From: Diabrotica undecimpunctata
Lineage: Eukaryota; Arthropoda; Insecta; Coleoptera; Chrysomelidae
NCBI RefSeq assembly: GCF_040954645.1
Contig: NC_092808.1
Span: forward strand, 79,588,389 to 79,652,388
Direction of reading: 5' to 3'
Length of the DNA stretch: 64,000 nt
Position 1 is the stretch's first letter. The number at the start of each line of letters is the position of its first letter. The position numbers and the translations under genes were made by a program. The notes beneath the pieces are model-generated. The model was not told the origin of the DNA, searched no databases, and was given only the letters and a program-made list of their open reading frames with translations. This document shows, piece after piece, positions 63,841 through 64,000 of this stretch.

Positions 63841-64000
63841 CATTTCTATCAGATTTGTAGCATGGAAAACATGAAAACCAGATGCTTAAGCAATTATAAT
63901 AATAAAACAACATGTTAAGTGAAGTTCATTGAATTAGTAGCACATAACCTAAGTGTTGACCAACTAGCAGTACCTGTACCAAAAAAAATGAATTTAAAAT
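63841..64000. other. Right flank of the Foldback element
   Basis: AT-rich, with no feature recognised. Confidence 0.5.

Overview
The window reads as nuclear DNA of an insect, probably a beetle or another species with a large, repeat-filled genome. It is AT-rich, carries many long (AT)n arrays, and every recognisable protein belongs to an animal mobile-element family: APE-endonuclease LINEs of RTE-like and Jockey/I-like type, a BEL/Pao LTR retrotransposon, and pogo/Tigger, piggyBac and Mutator-like (MULE) transposases. I found no bacterial operons, ribosome binding sites, CRISPR array, rRNA or canonical tRNA gene. No host gene is certain. The best non-TE candidate is a broken minus-strand exon pair at 46.7-47.5 kb.

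Layout. 0-6 kb: a perfect hairpin, a hammerhead-ribozyme/(AT)n unit, an internally deleted LINE with RT, a tRNA-related SINE and a second LINE tail. 6-13 kb: LINE 3' tails in both orientations and a 243-bp inverted-repeat element. 14.9-17.8 kb: a complete pogo-like transposon inserted inside an (AT)n array. 18-26 kb: a perfect 50-bp hairpin, decayed LINEs and a 243-bp MITE inside a Jockey-like LINE. 26-31 kb: ribozyme/(AT)n units and mostly unassigned DNA. 31.3-33.1 kb: one LINE nested in another with a 13-bp target duplication. 33.8-41.2 kb: a decayed minus-strand BEL/Pao element split by a nearly full-length 3.5-kb RTE-like LINE with a 12-bp target duplication. 41.6-42.8 kb: a LINE fragment with a 386-codon open RT frame. 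43-54 kb: mostly unassigned DNA, with ribozyme/(AT)n units at 50.2, 51.5 and 52.6 kb. 54.9-59.3 kb: LINE, MULE and piggyBac remnants. 59.3-63.8 kb: a Foldback-type element whose long inverted arms are built of about 138-bp tandem subrepeats. It contains a ribozyme/(AT)n insertion and a LINE insertion.

The most interesting signal is a dispersed family of type-I hammerhead ribozyme motifs. There are six copies with full CUGANGA-stem II-GAAA cores and several decayed ones. Each sits about 70-130 bp before a long (AT)n array, and each has a 4-nt self-complementary stem III (ACGU, AAUU, AGCU or AUAU). They resemble the hammerheads of Penelope-like elements and metazoan retrozymes, but no Penelope RT or GIY-YIG gene is visible here. 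The second notable element is the Foldback structure at 59.3-63.8 kb. Nothing here works as a host pathway; the window is a stack of nested insertions, and most coding frames are broken.
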